This document shows, piece by piece, positions 12,090 to 24,400 of a stretch of DNA of 64,000 nt (within the stretch, counting starts at the first letter, position 1; every line of letters begins with the position of its first letter). Origin of the DNA: Crotophaga sulcirostris (Eukaryota > Chordata > Aves > Cuculiformes > Crotophagidae); the NCBI GenBank assembly GCA_013397455.1, contig VYZB01000195.1, forward strand, positions 8,341 to 72,340, written 5' to 3'. The translations under genes and the position numbers were made by a program. The notes beneath the pieces are model-generated. The model saw only the letters and a list, made by a program, of their open reading frames with translations. It had not been told where the DNA came from and did no database searches.

Positions 12090-15000
12090 CAGAGTTAAAT
12101 ATAGAAATAACCTAGAGGAAAAATGGCAGGGGAAAGGGAATGTAAGAATACACGAGAATGATAAATTCATATTCTGTTTGTCTGCATTCACACGTATCTG
12201 ATCAGTTTTTGAGATACTATTGGTTTCCAAGTTTGGTGTGGGATTTTGGGAATTTTCTTCCAGCCCTCATGCCAACACGCTCTGGGACTGAGAGAGGGCC
12301 TGGGCAACCCTTTGTGACTGGAAAATTGTACAAGTTCAAACATGTTTTGCAATCCTTGCAAAGCAGTTCGGGCCTTGCAAAACCATCGGTTGTAGAGATG
12401 AGTAAAGCCCTAGTACTGTGAAGTTCCTACAGGGAAACATGGAAAAGGGATTAGGTGCTGATCTCTGGCCTGAGAAGATCTGATGAATGTCTGCACTGCA
12501 GGCTAATGCAGCACAGAGATACCTGAGCTGGTTGTGATTAGCTTATTTGACAGAATAACCTAGCTCTGAGCTTTGGGAAGCAAATTTCCCTTCCACTAGC
12601 AGAGTAAGTTAACTCATGCAGAGCTCAATGCTAGGGAGTCCAGAAAATACCTGGGCAGAAAACTGTAGGCTGCAATACAGCTGTGCACCTCATTTTCTCA
12701 TGTCCACATGTCTTGTATGACTGCAAGTAAATTATTTCTCCTCTTGGCATGTACCCTTATCATAAAAACCAAGATATCATGCCTATTTTGGATGTTGACC
12801 CTGGTATACCCAGGTATACTCTGAACTGCAAGTTACTCAGATATGGAAGGATGCTTCTTTGCCTTTTAAGCAACTTAAGTGATTAATCTCATTATCCCTC
12901 CATCTTCTTCCTCACAGCTATTAGTGACAGCTTTTCCTGCTTGGGAATGGACTCCTGAGGGACAATGACAACCCCAACTCCCTGTTGGGACAGTGACAGC
13001 TCTGCGCTCCTGGTAAGTGATGGTTCTCTAGCCATTCTTGAGAGAGTGATTGATAGAGCAGCATAGAACAACAGGGATGGAACTGTTCCCTTTATAAAAT
13101 GCTGAGTGAAACCCAAGGATTTCTACAAGGTCAGGGTGATATTGACTGCAGTTGTATGAAGGGAAGACTGTTGGAAATGTGTCACTGGTGCCTGTTGTAG
13201 TGAATGGTCCTGCCACACCGGGTATTGCAGTCTGGTCATGGAGTCAGAGTTTGTTTTGCTCTGTGTGTGCCAGTTGTATTTCAGGCAAAGATTTTCCTGT
13301 TTTTTCCCTGGAAAGCATCTTCTACTGTTGCATATTTTAGTGGCATCTCTCTGTCTGTAACTGAATATTTGGCAAAGAAGAAGTGATTTGGCAAAGAGGG
13401 ATCTTGGCTGATGGGAGACTGAAATCTACTTTAGTTATTTGGTTGTTCAGTCTTTTGTTTGTTTGACTGGAAATGTGTATTTCTGGCTGCTAAACATACA
13501 TCCAGTTATAAAGTGAAAATAGGGCATTAAAATACCTGTATTCTTGTGTACCAGCAAGTCAGTGCTAAAACATGGGATTCACAGTGATAGCAACACTAGA
13601 AAGGCTGTGACTTGTCTGTGCCTTCCTCTACCATCTGTCTGCTGGCACTCAGAAGAGAGATGGAGAGGCTGTAGTCATCTCCTGCTGCCAGTGTATGTTG
13701 TCCATCACTAGAGGCCTCTCAAAAGCAGCTGAAGAAAATGCATAACCAAGAGTAAATCCCCTCAGGTTTGTGAACAGAGGAGAGAATGGAGTCTGGTCTC
13801 TGATCCCACATCTATACCAGGTTTCTCTTGACTTCCTGAGACCTGACTCTGCTTTTGCTCCTTCAATCAGGTTTACATATAAAAGTGCCCTCTACAAGCT
13901 GCTATCTCCATTGCTTGGAAGAAGGATACAAGACTTACTGCTTTCTCATGTAATGAAACTCTTCCAAGTAGATTTCTCCTGTTCATGGCATGTTTCCCCT
14001 ATCAACTCTCTCCTGTACAAACTGCACAATAACAATGGAGCTTGAACACCACTGCAAGCTTATTTGCTTTGTGATTTGTGGTCAATCATTGCATTTCAGT
14101 ATTTACCGATGAAAGGAAATTACTAACAAGATGCTGGTATTTACATTAATTGTGGCTTTGGGGAGATAGTCCAAAGAAAATTGTTAAAGCCAGTTATTAT
14201 GTGTCTCCCTAACAATTAGAATGAAACCCAAAGTTTATAAAACAAAAGTTGATCTCAAATAGATTTTTAGCTGCTACTTGATATTTTCCTTTTCTAGTGG
14301 TTGAGGAGAAAAAAGGGGGTTTTCTCTCTCTGTCTTCACCCCCCCTTTTCCTCCTTTCTTTCAAGAATATGGCTTGAAAGATAGCATGTGTGTTATTGCA
14401 AGAGAAACGCCTTATTTGCACTGAGCAAGATCTCAGTTTCCAAGGAGGCCTAGTGGAGTGGGACACTTTTCACACATGGCACATACTAAATGGCAGGGTT
14501 TCCTCAGTTAAAGCCATTAGTTTTCATTGCTTTTGTTTCAATGCAGTCTTGTGCAACTCTGTAGGTTAAACAGAGGATTGGCCCCAAAATCTTCAAGGTA
14601 CTTCAAGCACACTTCATGCACGTCCCACTAGATATTTTTGTCAGTGTCCTAAGATCATACTCCTACTTCAGTTTGAACTATTTCTGGACACTAATTCAAT
14701 TATTTTTTTAAATATTTGGTATATAATGAAAAGTAATTTAAGGTTTCTTAGGATGACTCACTTGCCAGCATAGTAGATCCAAGAAACAAACAAACGCAGA
14801 TGTGAGATTTAAATTCTCCTTTGGCATAAACCACTGCCAGGATCCTTCATGCTGTAAACCACAAACTATGCCCAAAGGAGACTAGTAACATTATTCTTTT
14901 TTTAGCTTCAACTAATCAGGTAGCTTCTAACTTCCCAGGTGAGCAGGGATTGGTACACCTTGTTCTTTCACTAGATGTTGGTTCTGCTTCCACATCCTAT

Positions 15001-17065
15001 GTAATGGTGGGATTTACCTCACCAGACTCCAGATGTTCAACCTGAGCTTCTTGTGGAGGTTTCATTCATAGTGAGGAATACAGACATTTCTGAAGTATGA
15101 TTCATCTGACCTGCTGTCAATATCTATTTTGGAGACATGCATAAAGTAAAGTGAAATTAAGTCCTTCCCCAAAAATTCTTCTGCAAGAAGGGGAATTTTT
15201 TGATACTGTGGGTGGGGATGCAGTCTGAGTTCCCTTTCCTTGGATGGCTCCATTACCAGACTTTACCCTTACATCACTCCACAAGTCCTCAGCAGATGCA
15301 GGCACAGGAATGTGTTCTGGCACACACCTGCACAGGGCAGGCATATAGACATGTTCATGCTGACCTTGCTTTGGGGTTATTCTGCTCATTCCTCCACTCA
15401 TCGGAGCCAAAGTGGACAGCACTGTGTGATATGTGTCTTACCACCAAAAGGCTGCAGACTAAAAGTGTAACTGGTTTTAATTATTAAGGCATAATTTAGG
15501 CCTTTATGTTTATAGGATAATTGTTTCTTTTTTAATATAATTTTAACTTCGCAATGCAAGAAACAGGCCTGAACCTGTGGATGGAGTGCTGGAAACTGTC
15601 TAAGAAGATTAAGGTCTCTTAATTGATTTCACATAAACAGGTGTGACTGAATTCATCAGAAGAAGGTTAAGACTAAATGTATTCTGCTAATTATACAAAA
15701 AATGCCACAGTGCGTACTCAGTTGAGCAATTGCCTTCCCTTTGCAAGTGGAATCAGTCCTCAACTCTATGTCAAATGGGAAAATTGACATTTCCTAAGCA
15801 AATGAATCAACCTGTCACACACTGCTGTATTTTGAAAATGTCTTACTTGTAGATATGTTGGCAGTTGTGGGTTTGGCAACAGGATATGGGAATGTCCCTT
15901 ATGTGCTGTACTGTGACTGGTAGTGTGGGAGGACAGGTGTCAAAGGAGGGCTGTGGAATTTTATAAACTTCAGGAATCTGCATTGATGCAAATTCCCCTT
16001 TTGGAAGGAGTCAGCTGGGAATGTTTGTTTATATGATCCCCTAAGTCAATTTTTTCTTGTTTAAACTTAACTCTAGGCTTTGGAGATGCATAGCATGGAC
16101 AATACAGTGGTACACAGGACACCCTTTGTCTTTGGTTTCAAAATAGTCTGTAAGTGAATTATGTAACTCCTCATTCAGTTGGCAAACACTTATTTGTTCT
16201 GTTTACCATGCACCCTTTACCATCCATCTTCCTAATCTCAGATTTTGAGTGAATGAGAAACAATTGATGATGCTTGCCATAGTTGTAGAGAGGGCAAAAG
16301 TTCTACTGTTAAGATGTCCCTCTCAAACACTGCCTAGGTGCGACAGTAAATTATGTGACAAGATAGAAGTATCACAGCACAGTATCATGAAGGTCCTGCA
16401 GTTACTCAATGGTGCTCCTAACGAAACCATTTGCTGATGAAACAGTTCTTTGAGTCTCCAAATTGAAGGATGACTAGTATTTAAGACGTGCTTTCAGAGG
16501 CAAATTTGCACATAGATGGTGATTTGCTTACATTACTTTTGAAAATTAATCTAGAAAATCATATCCCACTTGTATAAGTGTTTGGGTTTTCTTAAGTTTT
16601 AAGACCCAAATGCAGACTTAAATCAACAAGCAGTGACTGATGACTTAGTAGCACTCTGATCATATGTTTTACTCAAGATAAAGTGAAGAACTACCAGGTA
16701 AGAAGAAATAAAATGTTAATAGTTATGTGTTGCATTTAAAACAAACAAACTCCCCTAACTGCATCTCTACAGAATACTTGGAAAGCATATTCTAAGTGCA
16801 AATGCAGTGTTTTATATTTATTAGTGAAGATATTCGCCATCCGTTCAGATTTTCAGCACAGTTTTGAGGGACAGGGCTCTCTGAAATACAAATCATATTC
16901 TTAGGAGATCCCAGCAGGAAAACCTGTCTGTGTCTGTGTGTTGAAAAGGGGATGTGGTGTCTGTACCTGCAACCTGCTGAAAATGATGTTATGCTGTTAC
17001 CAAAAGAAAAAGTTAAACACTTCTGCATGGTTTAGTCCATTTACAGACTTCATAGGTACCCTTCC
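12090..17065. other. Noncoding single-copy DNA
   Basis: I see no supported gene. Open frames are short and on both strands. A hairpin-forming purine/pyrimidine tract at 14.31-14.35 kb is listed separately. By position this lies downstream of the minus-strand gene tail at 17.5-18.4 kb, so it is probably intergenic with respect to that gene. Confidence 0.55.
14311..14349. repeat. Inverted repeat AAAAGGGGG / CCCCCTTTT
   Basis: Nine-base perfect arms at 14311-14319 and 14341-14349 flank a 21-base pyrimidine-rich loop. The pyrimidine tract continues past the second arm, and with a two-base bulge the stem extends a few more pairs. It can form a hairpin in either strand or an unusual purine/pyrimidine structure. 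Confidence 0.8.
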
Positions 17066-17071
17066 ACTCTG

Positions 17072-17500
17072 CTTGGTACTGGTAGAGCATCAGTAGGAAG
17101 ACTGTATCCAGATTTAGGCACTGCACTTTGGGAAAAACATGGACCAGATGAAGAGTGTCTAGAGAGGAAGTGAAAAAGATAAGAAACTTGGGAAAAAGGG
17201 TTTACTAAAAAAGACTGAACTTGTGGTTGCTTTGCTTACAGACAAGGTCAGGAAGGCATTACAAGCCTTCAGAAAGAAGGAAGATAACTTGTTCTCTGTA
17301 TCCATTCATCGTCAAGCAACATTGTTTTGAATATAAAGCTAGACATCAGAAAAACATTTTTAGCAGTATGAGGATATTTGTAATAGATTGTGAGTTTCAG
17401 CTGAGGAAAAAATTAGACGAACATCAGTCTGGAATGAGAAAGGGAATAACTGGAAGATTGCTTGAGATCCCTTCTAAACCTGTTGTGATTTTATGATTGT
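17072..17500 (+). mobile_element. Old CR1 LINE 3' portion
   Basis: The segment follows the 3' region of CR1 elements in order. It begins with a TACTGGTAGAGCATCAG block, then ACTGTATCCAG, then GGCACTGCACTTTGGGAAA with GGACCAGATG, and later a line of short blocks ending in GAGATCCCTTCTAAACC and a decayed terminal octamer (ATTTTATGATTGT). CR1 is the dominant LINE of birds and usually inserts as a 5'-truncated copy, which fits its roughly 430 bases. Divergence is much greater than in the copy at 35.8 kb, so the insertion is old. It retains no coding ability. It lies in the opposite orientation to, and immediately beyond the 3' end of, the minus-strand gene tail, and its distal end may overlap that gene's poly(A) region. 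Confidence 0.75.
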
Positions 17501-17510
17501 ACATATATTT

Positions 17511-17516
17511 TTTAAT
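17511..17516 (-). terminator. Candidate poly(A) signal ATTAAA (minus strand)
   Basis: On the minus strand ATTAAA lies 69 bases after the TGA of the last coding exon. ATTAAA is the commonest natural variant of AATAAA. Cleavage 10-30 bases on would fall at about 17480-17500, at the edge of the old CR1 copy. This implies a very short 3' untranslated region; longer alternatives cannot be excluded. Confidence 0.4.
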
Positions 17517-17584
17517 AACTGCTGTAAGCACTCTTACACCATGGGTTAGAATAAGCAATTTTAAAAGGCTGTAACTTCAGTTAT

Positions 17585-17732
17585 TCAAAGATCATTCCTT
17601 ATTCCAGGCAAGCTTGTCGCCTTAACTTCCCTGTCCTGGATCGAAAGCTTTTCTTCTAAAGCATCTTCCTTTAAATGAAACATAGTCAAGAAATTCTTTG
17701 TCAGTTCCCAGTCAGCTTCTCCAGAAAACCAC
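17585..17732 (-). CDS. Terminal coding exon, unrecognised protein
   Basis: This is the last of three minus-strand exons. It is preceded by a good acceptor (a TTTTTTTGTTTCACCAATAG tract, AG at 17734-17733). Its first base G completes the GA left by the upstream exon to give Glu, and 48 codons follow to TGA at 17587-17585. The translation begins WFSGEADWELTKNF, continues LTMFHLKEDALEEKLS and ends LPGIRNDL. It is mixed charged and hydrophobic, likely helical, with two Trp, and unlike translated noncoding DNA. The intron to the upstream exon is 116 bases with a GTGAGA donor. I do not recognise the family, and no signal peptide or membrane segment is visible. Chance agreement of acceptor, donor and phase is possible but unlikely. 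Confidence 0.7.
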
Positions 17733-17848
17733 CTATTGGTGAAACAAAAAAACATTTAACAGAACATTTAACTGTCCTAAGGAGAGAAGAAGAAAAATTG
17801 TCTTGAATTGTGATGATATAGAAAAGAACCATGTTGTCTGTGTCTCAC

Positions 17849-18064
17849 TCAGTCTTGCTCAAAACTGACTTTATTTTGCAAATAGAAAGCCTATTTCTGG
17901 CCATTTCTCTTTCAAACATCTCCTTCAGGCTGACTTTTGGCTCCTCTTCATAGAAACTCTTGTTTCTGTACATCCAGGCATCATTTGATTTCTGAAATAT
18001 GAGTGCCCCAATTCCTTTGCTTCTCTGAAAACCCAAGCTATACGCTAAGACAGCCAAGAGCTGG
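17849..18064 (-). CDS. Internal coding exon, unrecognised protein
   Basis: This is the middle of three minus-strand exons, 216 bases. The acceptor TGCCTTTTCAG ends at 18065. The first base completes a codon split as GA/C (Asp), 71 codons follow, and the last two bases GA are carried over the GTGAGA donor at 17848. Without splicing the frame would stop at 17845. The translation starts QLLAVLAYSLGFQRSKGIGA, has an aromatic centre (DAWMYRNKSFYEEEPK) and then a charged helix-like stretch (LKEMFEREMARN). I can assign no domain. The phrase SKGIGALIF faintly recalls the SKG-LMF repeats of synaptopodin-2, but that is too weak to use. An alternative acceptor four bases downstream (CCAG) would also keep the frame. 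Confidence 0.7.
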
Positions 18065-18368
18065 CTGAAAAGGCATTTGAATTCTTAGGATTTAAGCACA
18101 TGCCTTAAAATATATAGATTAATTATGCACTTCATATTTATCTGCTGCCTAACATGAAAATAATTCAATTTTACCAAAACAAGATAATTTAGGCTCCCAC
18201 CTCCCTGCTTTTATGCTGATAATCAAACTCTAAAATTAGAAACTGCTGCATGATTCTTTTGAGCAGGAAAGTGGTTGTATGAAGGCAGTTTGGAGTGGTA
18301 GGCACCTTTTGTCAAACTGAAGCATGCTGCTGCATGGCTGGTGTATGCAAAAAGGGATACAAGCTTAC

Positions 18369-18415
18369 TCATTTGAATGCAAACCAGCTGTAGGCAAAAC
18401 ATCTTCAGGGCATGG
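18369..18415 (-). CDS. Short internal coding exon, unrecognised protein
   Basis: A 47-base exon on the minus strand lies between a strong acceptor (TTTCCCCCTTTCTAG, AG at 18417-18416) and a strong donor (GTAAGC from 18368). It gives 15 codons reading PCPEDVLPTAGLHSN and leaves GA, which joins the C of the next exon as Asp. The frame is closed by TAG directly upstream, so this exon would be entered in phase 0. The intron to the next exon is 304 bases. Small exons need more caution than large ones, but both splice sites and the phase agree. Exons further upstream are not certain; two phase-compatible candidates are given under findings. Confidence 0.55.
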
Positions 18416-18419
18416 CTAG

Positions 18420-21400
18420 AAAGGGGGAAATGATTGATTGAAAGAGGTTTCCAAGGGATTGATCTACTCCGAAGTTATTTTCCACATCCTCTTCAATTGA
18501 TAAAAAAACAACAGAATACACTGGAATGGTGTTGCTTTCCAAGGTGTGAGGTTATACAGGAATTACTGGTACTTTTTGGTGGTTGGAAGCACTTAGCTTT
18601 TGGCCCCTGCCTCATGATACAGCCCAGGCTGGTACAAGCAGTTTTGCAAAACGTATAATTTTACTTCACTTGTTTTAATGATTAGGAAACATACACTTTT
18701 AAACTGATCTCTACTGTGCAATTATGTGTGTTTTGATGGAAATAGATTTTTTTTTTTAATTAGTTTCATTCCCATAATGATGCTAGCTAGACAGGAAACG
18801 AAAGCATTGTGTTCTTTTGTCAGGGTGCTGAGCTTTCAAAATCCAATTTTGTTTCTATTAAGAAACAAGATCAGAACTGGTTATTTAAAAAAATAAAAGT
18901 TTCTCAGCTTTGGAGAAATTGGATCTATAACCAAGCTCTGTTTTCAGGTCAGTTACAGTTTTATTGATAAATATACACAAGTGTTTCTGTTTAAAACAAA
19001 ACAAAAAGATGCTGGAATCCTGAGCTTGTGGCTTCCTGTTTATTTTCTTCTTCTGGTGCGGTAATGGTAAATGGAACAAAAATCTCTTCTCCATGTGTGT
19101 GGCAGATAAGACTAGAACTAATAGGTTAAAATTGTTGGTGAGACAGGATATTCATGCTACTTGATAAAACTTGATTTATTTCAAGTAGTCCATGAAAGAA
19201 TAGGCTGAATAGAATAGGAAAGAATATCAGGCTGGATTTTGATGATTTAGTCATAAATATTATTACAGCCTCTTTCATGTTTTGTTGGAAGGAACATGAA
19301 AACTATGGAGGTTTTGGGGGGGAGCTGGCTGTAAAATTGCAGAAATTTAGAGGTGAGGTATGTGTTAGTCATTCTGTGGGAATGTCGCTGGCTGTCTCTG
19401 GGACTGCAGATTGAGATATTATTGTGTAAATGAAACATCGGGTATTCATTTTCCAAATACAAGATTCAGTAATTACTGCACTCACACAGTAGATGACAGC
19501 TGTTATCATTCTGATGAAAAGAGCCCTACATTAAAATGCTGTTCCTTTGCATAGATCCTTGTCGGAAACAAATGTTAATTTTTTTAGTTGGTCAGCCTCC
19601 TTCCTTGAGTCCTTTGACAGGTACAAATAAGGACCAGATCTTTGTTTCTGTTTTGGTGTTCCCTGACATACTGATAGTTTTTCAGCTGAGAGAATAAATC
19701 AATGATGAATTTATACTAGATTTATGCGTGTATCCAGCATTCAGACTTCAGCAAATACTGGAGCATTTCGCATATGTGCGAAGACTCAAAGCTACTTAGA
19801 TCTTTTGTTTTGTTTGCTTTGTAAAATGAGGTGCACTAGTAGGAAGAGAATAAGGTTAGGGGAACAGGATGCACTCTTGGCACAGATGTCTGCATAAACA
19901 GAGCAGGGTCTGTCTGAGAAGCAGATGACTTTGCCCTGCTTTCTGACTGCAGAACGGAGGGGCTCGCGTGGATTAACTTGGTGACATCTGTTTGGGTAAT
20001 AAGCATTCAAGACGGAGAGGTGCTATTTGCACACCTCTGATTTCTTTGGAAACCTTTCCCAATTATAGGAGATTAAAACCATTAATATGTCATTATTTCA
20101 GGCCGGATGTCCACTGCCGAGCACGACCGCACTATTCAGATAAGGAGTCAAAAAAAAGGAGCTTGTTGAAAAGGCACATTTGACATACAGAATAACTGCT
20201 GCCCGTTAGCTCTGGAGGCAGGAGGGGTTTGAGGTATATGGGGAAGCCCATGCTGCGAAGGGACATTGGGGCTGAGTGAGCAGCAAAACCAAGGGCTTCT
20301 CTGTGCTGGTTTAACCACCAGTACTGAGCATCCCAGTACCATTAGAGACCTCAAAAGACCATGTGACTTGTACAGCAAATACAGCTAATGGGATCTAGCA
20401 GGCACTCTTGATTTCTGCTACAATTAATAACCCAGTGGTATGACTGACAGCAGAAGTCTGATACATTTAAATGGAACGACCTCTATTTTACAGGAACAAA
20501 AACTGGCTGTCCAAGAACACTATTCTGTATCTTTATTTTTTTTTAAAAAAAGCACAGTTTACTGTAGTTATTGCTGATTTCCTTTCAAAGGTGCAAGTTA
20601 AAAAGAACTTGGATACGGGAGGATAGATGCAGGGTGAAGCCCTGGATTATGTGTGGGTTTTGAGGGCCCTTGTTCTGTACAGCTTATGGGGACCCAGCTT
20701 GAAAGGGCAGAAGAAAGACTTGAAGCACTCAAAGGTCCTAGGGCTTGTTGGGGAGAACTTGGGTCTGTTTTGGCTTCCTTATTTTATTTCCATTCTGGAA
20801 ATTGTCCATAAAGCAAGCAAAAAATCACTGAATTGTCCCCCAGAAACAAAGCAATCGGATCAATTTAAGCGTAATAAGAAAGTTTCTTTACTTTTCAAAG
20901 GCAATGATAAATCATCTCTTTAGGAAAATACAGTACACGTCTCAAAGCAGAACTGCAACAATAAAAACTCTCTTGAGCAAATGTTGCAAAAGAAACTTCA
21001 AATATAGCCAAGCCCTCTGTTTCAGATGGTTTGCTGCAAACTGTAACGTTTCTGCAATATTCGCGTGGCCCAGTAGTAAGTGAACCAGACTTCTGGTTTT
21101 CTGAGGCAGAGAAATGTCTCCTTGAGATTTTATAGTTGAGAATGTTTTGGCACTTAACAACATTATGATTTTTATTGTTTTATTTTGGTTTTTTTCCCCT
21201 TTCTGTCTAAAGCTGCAAGGGTACTGTGAATATTGCCTGTGGATGTCATTATTTCAGTGCACAAAGTCTTTGGAGTTTCCATATTGTATAGACTCTCCTT
21301 GACTACCTGACTGAGAAAGGAAATGTGAGTGTAATGGTTTTTTGTACCTTTAAAAGCTGGTTGAGCTGAAGATGAATGTCTTGGCTCTGAGGACTTGCAA

Positions 21401-24400
21401 CTTGTGAGAATCTCGTGCAGTTTCCTGCGAGCCGTGGTGGCGTGTTGGTGCTTTTTAACTCAGCTTGGGTTTCTAAGATTGAAAATTACGCAGAAACCTC
21501 TTTGTTGTTACTATTATTCTTTTTTGGGCATATGAAACAAGTTAGGGCTCTCTCTAAACAGACACACGTGCAACTTTTCTTAATCAGGCAGCTATCTTTA
21601 TTTTATTTACTTTCTCTTCATGGCTGGGTAGCTTGTGTGTTTTTTTGAGGTGGGTGTTGGGAAGAGAGGAGGCCTGTGCTTGCTCAAGGAATTGTCCACT
21701 CTCATTGCTGGCCTGGCTGTGATGGGGAGACTTCATGGAGAAGCAGGACACACTGCACTGCTGCTTCTCCTTGCTGGGCTGTGCCTTGGGCCCTTGTGCA
21801 AGCAGTTACAATTTTAGTTTTTGTGAATATTCTAACTTCATAATTTCCTGAATGCTTCTGCAAATTATTTATTCTTGCCTTTTATTTATATTAACAGAAG
21901 TGCATGCAGACGCAGAACTGAGGCTTAAAAAACATTCAAGCCAATACTTGCATTTTTTCTGAGATATTTTCACAGCTCTAATATTAAAATACTGCTTTTG
22001 CTAATTAAGGTTTCTTAATTATATGATTTGCAAGATTAAAAGGCCACTGCCAATATAAACGGCATATTGCCCTTAAACTGTTAGATTATTAAATTGAATT
22101 TTTAAAATTAATTTTTACTTGCCATGATTTGTATTCTGTTTGTTCTGAGCTATTTTAAGCTCGAATAATAAATATCATGTCAGTCTCATATTCGTTTGTG
22201 GATAATTCCAAGTTTTCAGTGCTACAGGGTAAGGGTTTGAAAGGCAACAGCACAATTTTTTGTTTTGTTTTAAAGAATTGTTTTCTTAATTCTATTCGTC
22301 TTATGCTTTACAGAAGACTTATTTTTAAACAAAATAGAAAACTGGGCTAAATATAAGTTGACAGCATCTCTTGAAATTATATTCTTATTTATGACAGGGT
22401 AGAAGAGAGGCACAAAAAGTCAGAGGTCATTTTTTATATGCAGTAGATTCTCATATGCAAGAATGTCTGAATGTGTAAAGTGTCTGTATGAGACTGAGTC
22501 ATCTCTTCTCTGATGGGATTTCTCAGGGCTGTTGCTGTAAAAACTGCTTGTGATAAGAACATCTTCCTGCTAATGTGTTTTGCAACACTGGCACATTCAA
22601 TTTCAACCACCTAGCTCCCTTGTGATGGCCACAGCTCATCACAGACTACAGGTGGGTGTCTGGACATGGCAAATAGGGTCACTGGGCAAATGCAGGAGCT
22701 AAGCCACCACAACAGGTTGGCAGGGGAGCTGCGTGCAGCCCAGCTCACACTGACTGGGCAGCGATGGCAGAAGTGTGGTAGCATAGGAACAGCACCTATG
22801 TGGCTTAGCCTGCTGCTGGTGAGCTACTGTGCTGAGCAGGGACTGGGGAGCCCAATGAAGGGCATGTTTGGATGGAGCTGGTGGGAGCACTGAGGTTCTA
22901 GCCACACCATGGCAGTCTGACAGAGGATAAAGCCGTCTGGTCGTTCTGGTTCACTGAGCTGGCCCTTAAGTCAATTGTGTCCATTCCTACTGGAAATAAA
23001 CCCCTTGTTCCAGTGAAAAAGCTTGAATATACAGGTGTGTCTGGGGATCCATTCCTGGGCCATCAGCTCTATGGGCAGTGGTTTGAGGCTGGCTGGGGAT
23101 TTGCCCCCAAGTGCCCTTATCCCAGGAACACTGTGAGCAGCTGGCATTGGTCTCAGCATTTGGTTGGTGTGATGTGGATGTGAAAGCCACAGAGAGATGC
23201 AGGGGTGAAGGGAAGCCTTATCTTCAGCTGTACAGCAGTTCCACAGATGATAAAAAATCCATGGTGATCAGTACAGGGAGCTCAGCCTTTAGGTCAAAAG
23301 CACAATGTATTAATGTAATTTCAGTTTCGGCTCCTGCTTGCTTGCTATCTTGGGCAAACTGAAAGAAGTGCACACTTCGTGGTGAGCAGAAACTTGCATA
23401 ATATTTAATTGTTAGTTTGTTGTGTAATGGAGAAAGGGTGAAACTCCTTGGCAAAGTTGCTTACTATATTTTTTGGCCTAAATTTCAAGTACTGTGGGCC
23501 AATGCTATGAAGTGCTGTAAAGAGCTACACCAGATTATTAAGAGGTTAAACTGATATAATAAACTCTGCTCTTACAGTACAGAATTCTCTTCCTGCCAGC
23601 AAGGGCAATAAGAAAATATTTGGTTGCATGACCTAATAAATAGCATATGTGATTATTAACTAAATATACTTTTTCTGATTCATAAAATGAAGACCTTGTT
23701 CTGCATCCAGATTGGAACAGGCAGCCCTTAACAGCACTGAATTTGGTAGACGCTTGTCCACGTGCAAAGGACTACTTGCACCAATATATACTCCTTGTTT
23801 GAAATGGAGATGCCTTTTGAGGAGAGAGGAGAGCTGAGATCTGTTTAAACAGCAACAGTAGTGCTGAAGAAGTAAAAATGTGAAATGGGAAGTAACTCCT
23901 AACACCAACTGATTTTTAAATTTTTTTTTAAGACAGTCTGGACATGTAACTATCTTGAATTTAGAATTCATGGAGAAAAACTAAGATTCTGGAAACTTAC
24001 TGTTGCGGATGGATTTTCAAGATAATACAAGGTTCTTGATTACTTGTCTCTTATATAAAGTAAAACTGAATGTTTCAAAGAAAGTGTTGAGCATATACAC
24101 GTAGTATTAGATATTGGGAAAGGAAGATTTTTCCTTGACAGAAAATGTTCAATACTTTTGACATTTGACAGAAACAAGATATATTTAATACAACTTGAGA
24201 TGGTGGGACTGGGGCATGGAGAGAAGCTTTTTTTTTTTAATTCATGACTTCCTCAAAAAATCACATTGAAAAAAACACACCACGTGTGAGCACATGCAGG
24301 GGATGACAGTGCAGACGTGCCATTGGCTTTAGACGCCGTCTTGATAAGGACCTTTCTTAGAGCCAAGACGATTTCCTTTCAGAAAGCTGCCTCTGTTATG

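Noticed and set aside
17221..17496. 91-codon plus-strand open frame
   Set aside because: Lies inside the decayed CR1 3' portion, which is noncoding.
22699..22905. Minus frame with a GTGAGC donor-like site
   Set aside because: Composition is Ser/Pro/Gln/Cys-rich as in random GC-rich DNA, and phase does not link it to the gene tail.
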